NCBI RefSeq assembly: GCF_001045675.1
Contig: NZ_LEKT01000009.1
Coordinates: 1 to 64,000 of the forward strand
Direction of reading: 5' to 3'
DNA: 64,000 nucleotides
DNA from: Megasphaera cerevisiae DSM 20462
GTDB taxonomy: Bacteria; Bacillota; Negativicutes; Veillonellales; Megasphaeraceae
A model generated the notes under the pieces. It had not been told where the DNA came from and made no database searches. It was given only the letters and a program-made list of their open reading frames with translations. This document shows, piece after piece, positions 63,161 to 64,000 of the stretch. The position numbers and the translations under genes are program-made. Every line of letters starts with the position of its first letter. The stretch's first letter is position 1.

Positions 63161-63184
63161 ATACGTTCTAAATCGTATATACGT
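63161..63184 (-). promoter_or_regulatory. Candidate operator downstream of the ilvD promoter
   Basis: The minus strand reads ACGTATATACGA (63184-63173), including the perfect palindrome CGTATATACG, and a second ACGTAT half at 63166-63161. It begins about 5 bases after the predicted transcription start and closely matches the site at 56498-56474 in front of nifJ. Confidence 0.55.
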
Positions 63185-63195
63185 ATCTTATTTTT

Positions 63196-63224
63196 AGTAT
63201 ATATGGGTAAATTATAAATGTCAA
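63196..63224 (-). promoter_or_regulatory. ilvD operon promoter
   Basis: On the minus strand TTGACA (63224-63219) and TATACT (63201-63196) are 17 bases apart, a near-consensus promoter for ilvD-MFS-glcD-hpaI. Confidence 0.7.
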
Positions 63225-63339
63225 TGAAAGATTTTATTCATGATTTATAAGCATTGTTTTACGTGAATTTATACACTTAATTCATAGTTATATGCTTGTA
63301 TTGGTTCATATTTATTTTGCCTGCGAAAAATGTATCTAT

Positions 63340-63388
63340 AAAAAAAGGCTAAGAAAATCCCAATTAAGAAGAGATTATCTTGGCCTTT
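63340..63388 (-). terminator. Terminator after the partial MFS gene
   Basis: The arms at 63344-63359 and 63373-63388 pair with two mismatches. On the minus strand they are followed by a run of T residues (63346-63341). It lies about 230 bases after the MFS stop. Confidence 0.6.
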
Positions 63389-63621
63389 TAATTTGATATA
63401 TTTAAAAAAAATATATTAGTGAATTTTATATACAATATCATTGATATTAGGACGTATAAATGCGCTATCTTTGCTGCAAAAGTTCAAACACTTTACCCCC
63501 AAAATACAAGCAGGTATCTATACAGCATAAAAACAGCAAAGACTTGCAGCCGATATTACTCTCCTAAAAAGCATGCGTCGGATGGTATTATGCTGCATAT
63601 TGGGCGCATCATTGATATTAT
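63389..63621. other. Spacer with no supported gene
   Basis: It lies between the end of the partial MFS gene and its putative terminator. A 68-codon plus-strand frame (63419-63625) overlaps the MFS end, has no ribosome-binding site and no recognisable similarity. I see no RNA or repeat. Confidence 0.5.
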
Positions 63622-64000
63622 TTAGCGACATACGCCCTGTATCATTTCATCTTCTCCAACTTTTTTATTCAAATTAATAATAAGTGGAAATATGCTAACG
63701 CCTAATGCAAACGCCAAAAACAAAATAATAGCCCAATAATAGCTTCCTGTAGCCATTACAATAACACCGACCAAAATAGGTACAATTGCCCCCCCAACAT
63801 TCCCCAATGTATTCATCGCTCCTGCTACAATGCCTACATCATCTCGCTGAGATATTGATGCAGGCATACTCCAAAACGTACAGCCAATCCAGCGTTCACA
63901 AAACATCGCAAAAGACAGATACCCAATCGCTAAATCAATAGTTGCTGCATTACTTAAAAAATACATGGAAATAGCCATAAGGATTCCTAAAATTCCCAAT
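63622..64000 (-). CDS. C-terminal part of a second MFS transporter
   Basis: The frame enters from the window end and encodes about 125 residues with four hydrophobic helices: MGILGILMAISMYFLSN, YLSFAMFCERWIGCTFWSMP, GAMNTLGNVGGAIVPILVGVIVM and YWAIILFLAFALGVSIFPL. The segment VAGAMNTLGNVGGAIVPILVG is typical of helix 11 in the ACS/glucarate family. It is incomplete only because of the window edge. It probably moves another sugar acid or organic acid. Confidence 0.85.
   Translation of the reverse strand, partial: LGILGILMAISMYFLSNAATIDLAIGYLSFAMFCERWIGCTFWSMPASISQRDDVGIVAGAMNTLGNVGGAIVPILVGVIVMATGSYYWAIILFLAFALGVSIFPLIINLNKKVGEDEMIQGVCR

Noticed and set aside
63419-63625. A 68-codon plus-strand frame near the window end
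   Set aside because: No ribosome-binding site, no similarity, and it overlaps the end of the MFS gene.
1-64000. CRISPR arrays, tRNA and rRNA genes, prophage
   Set aside because: No regularly spaced direct repeats, no tRNA-like folds in the gaps and no phage genes were seen. The only mobile element is the IS200-type insertion.

Overview
The window suggests a diderm Firmicute of the class Negativicutes, probably Megasphaera-like. This is an inference. The evidence is a classic low-GC Firmicutes gene order (ctsR-mcsA-mcsB-clpC-radA; cysS-mrnC-rlmB-yacP-sigH), T-box, CIRCE and CtsR-type control, combined with outer-membrane features: a YfaZ-like small beta-barrel protein, a GC-rich porin remnant and a signal-peptide/coiled-coil surface protein. 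Clusters for fermentation through crotonyl-CoA and butyryl-CoA and a pyruvate:ferredoxin oxidoreductase point to a strict anaerobe. Nearly all genes are on the minus strand.

Region 1 (1-17.9 kb) is housekeeping. Reading on the minus strand, the units are ctsR-mcsA-mcsB-clpC-radA (protein quality control and DNA repair), PIN/TRAM-ispDF-gltX, then a T-box-controlled cysS-mrnC-rlmB-rae1-sigH-secG unit followed by rnr-smpB. It resembles the B. subtilis ctsR-to-sigH block, but disA and cysE are missing and ispD and ispF are fused.

Region 2 (17.9-25.1 kb) is a seven-gene operon: an Nramp transporter, a YcsI-type hydro-lyase, pxpA, pxpB and pxpC for 5-oxoproline hydrolysis, and a biotin carboxyl carrier/biotin carboxylase pair. 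An IS200-type element lies between the operon and its likely native promoter.

Region 3 (25.2-30.1 kb) is accessory and cell-surface: a VirK/YbjX-family gene, a truncated and frameshifted porin remnant, a secreted coiled-coil protein, an FMN hydroxyacid oxidase, a rubredoxin too short for routine ORF calling, and a DUF3298-like secreted protein.

Region 4 (30-46 kb) holds uvrB-uvrA-uvrC behind an SOS-box-like promoter, a cystine-type transporter, CIRCE-controlled htpG, a phosphohexomutase, a split transketolase whose C-terminal half is frameshifted, a Cof phosphatase and a small outer-membrane protein.

Region 5 (46-64 kb) is catabolic. An aldehyde dehydrogenase faces an operon for 4-hydroxybutyryl-CoA to butyryl-CoA conversion (glycerol-dehydrogenase-like enzyme, small Cys-rich protein, NifU-like protein, AbfD-type dehydratase, MaoC hydratase, acyl-CoA dehydrogenase), with pyruvate:ferredoxin oxidoreductase upstream. 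An IclR regulator then separates this from an ilvD-MFS-glcD-hpaI operon, which looks like a non-phosphorylative sugar-acid pathway. A shared CGTATA(T/C)AC motif just downstream of the nifJ and ilvD promoters, with shorter matches near abfD and iclR, suggests common control. The window ends inside a second MFS transporter.
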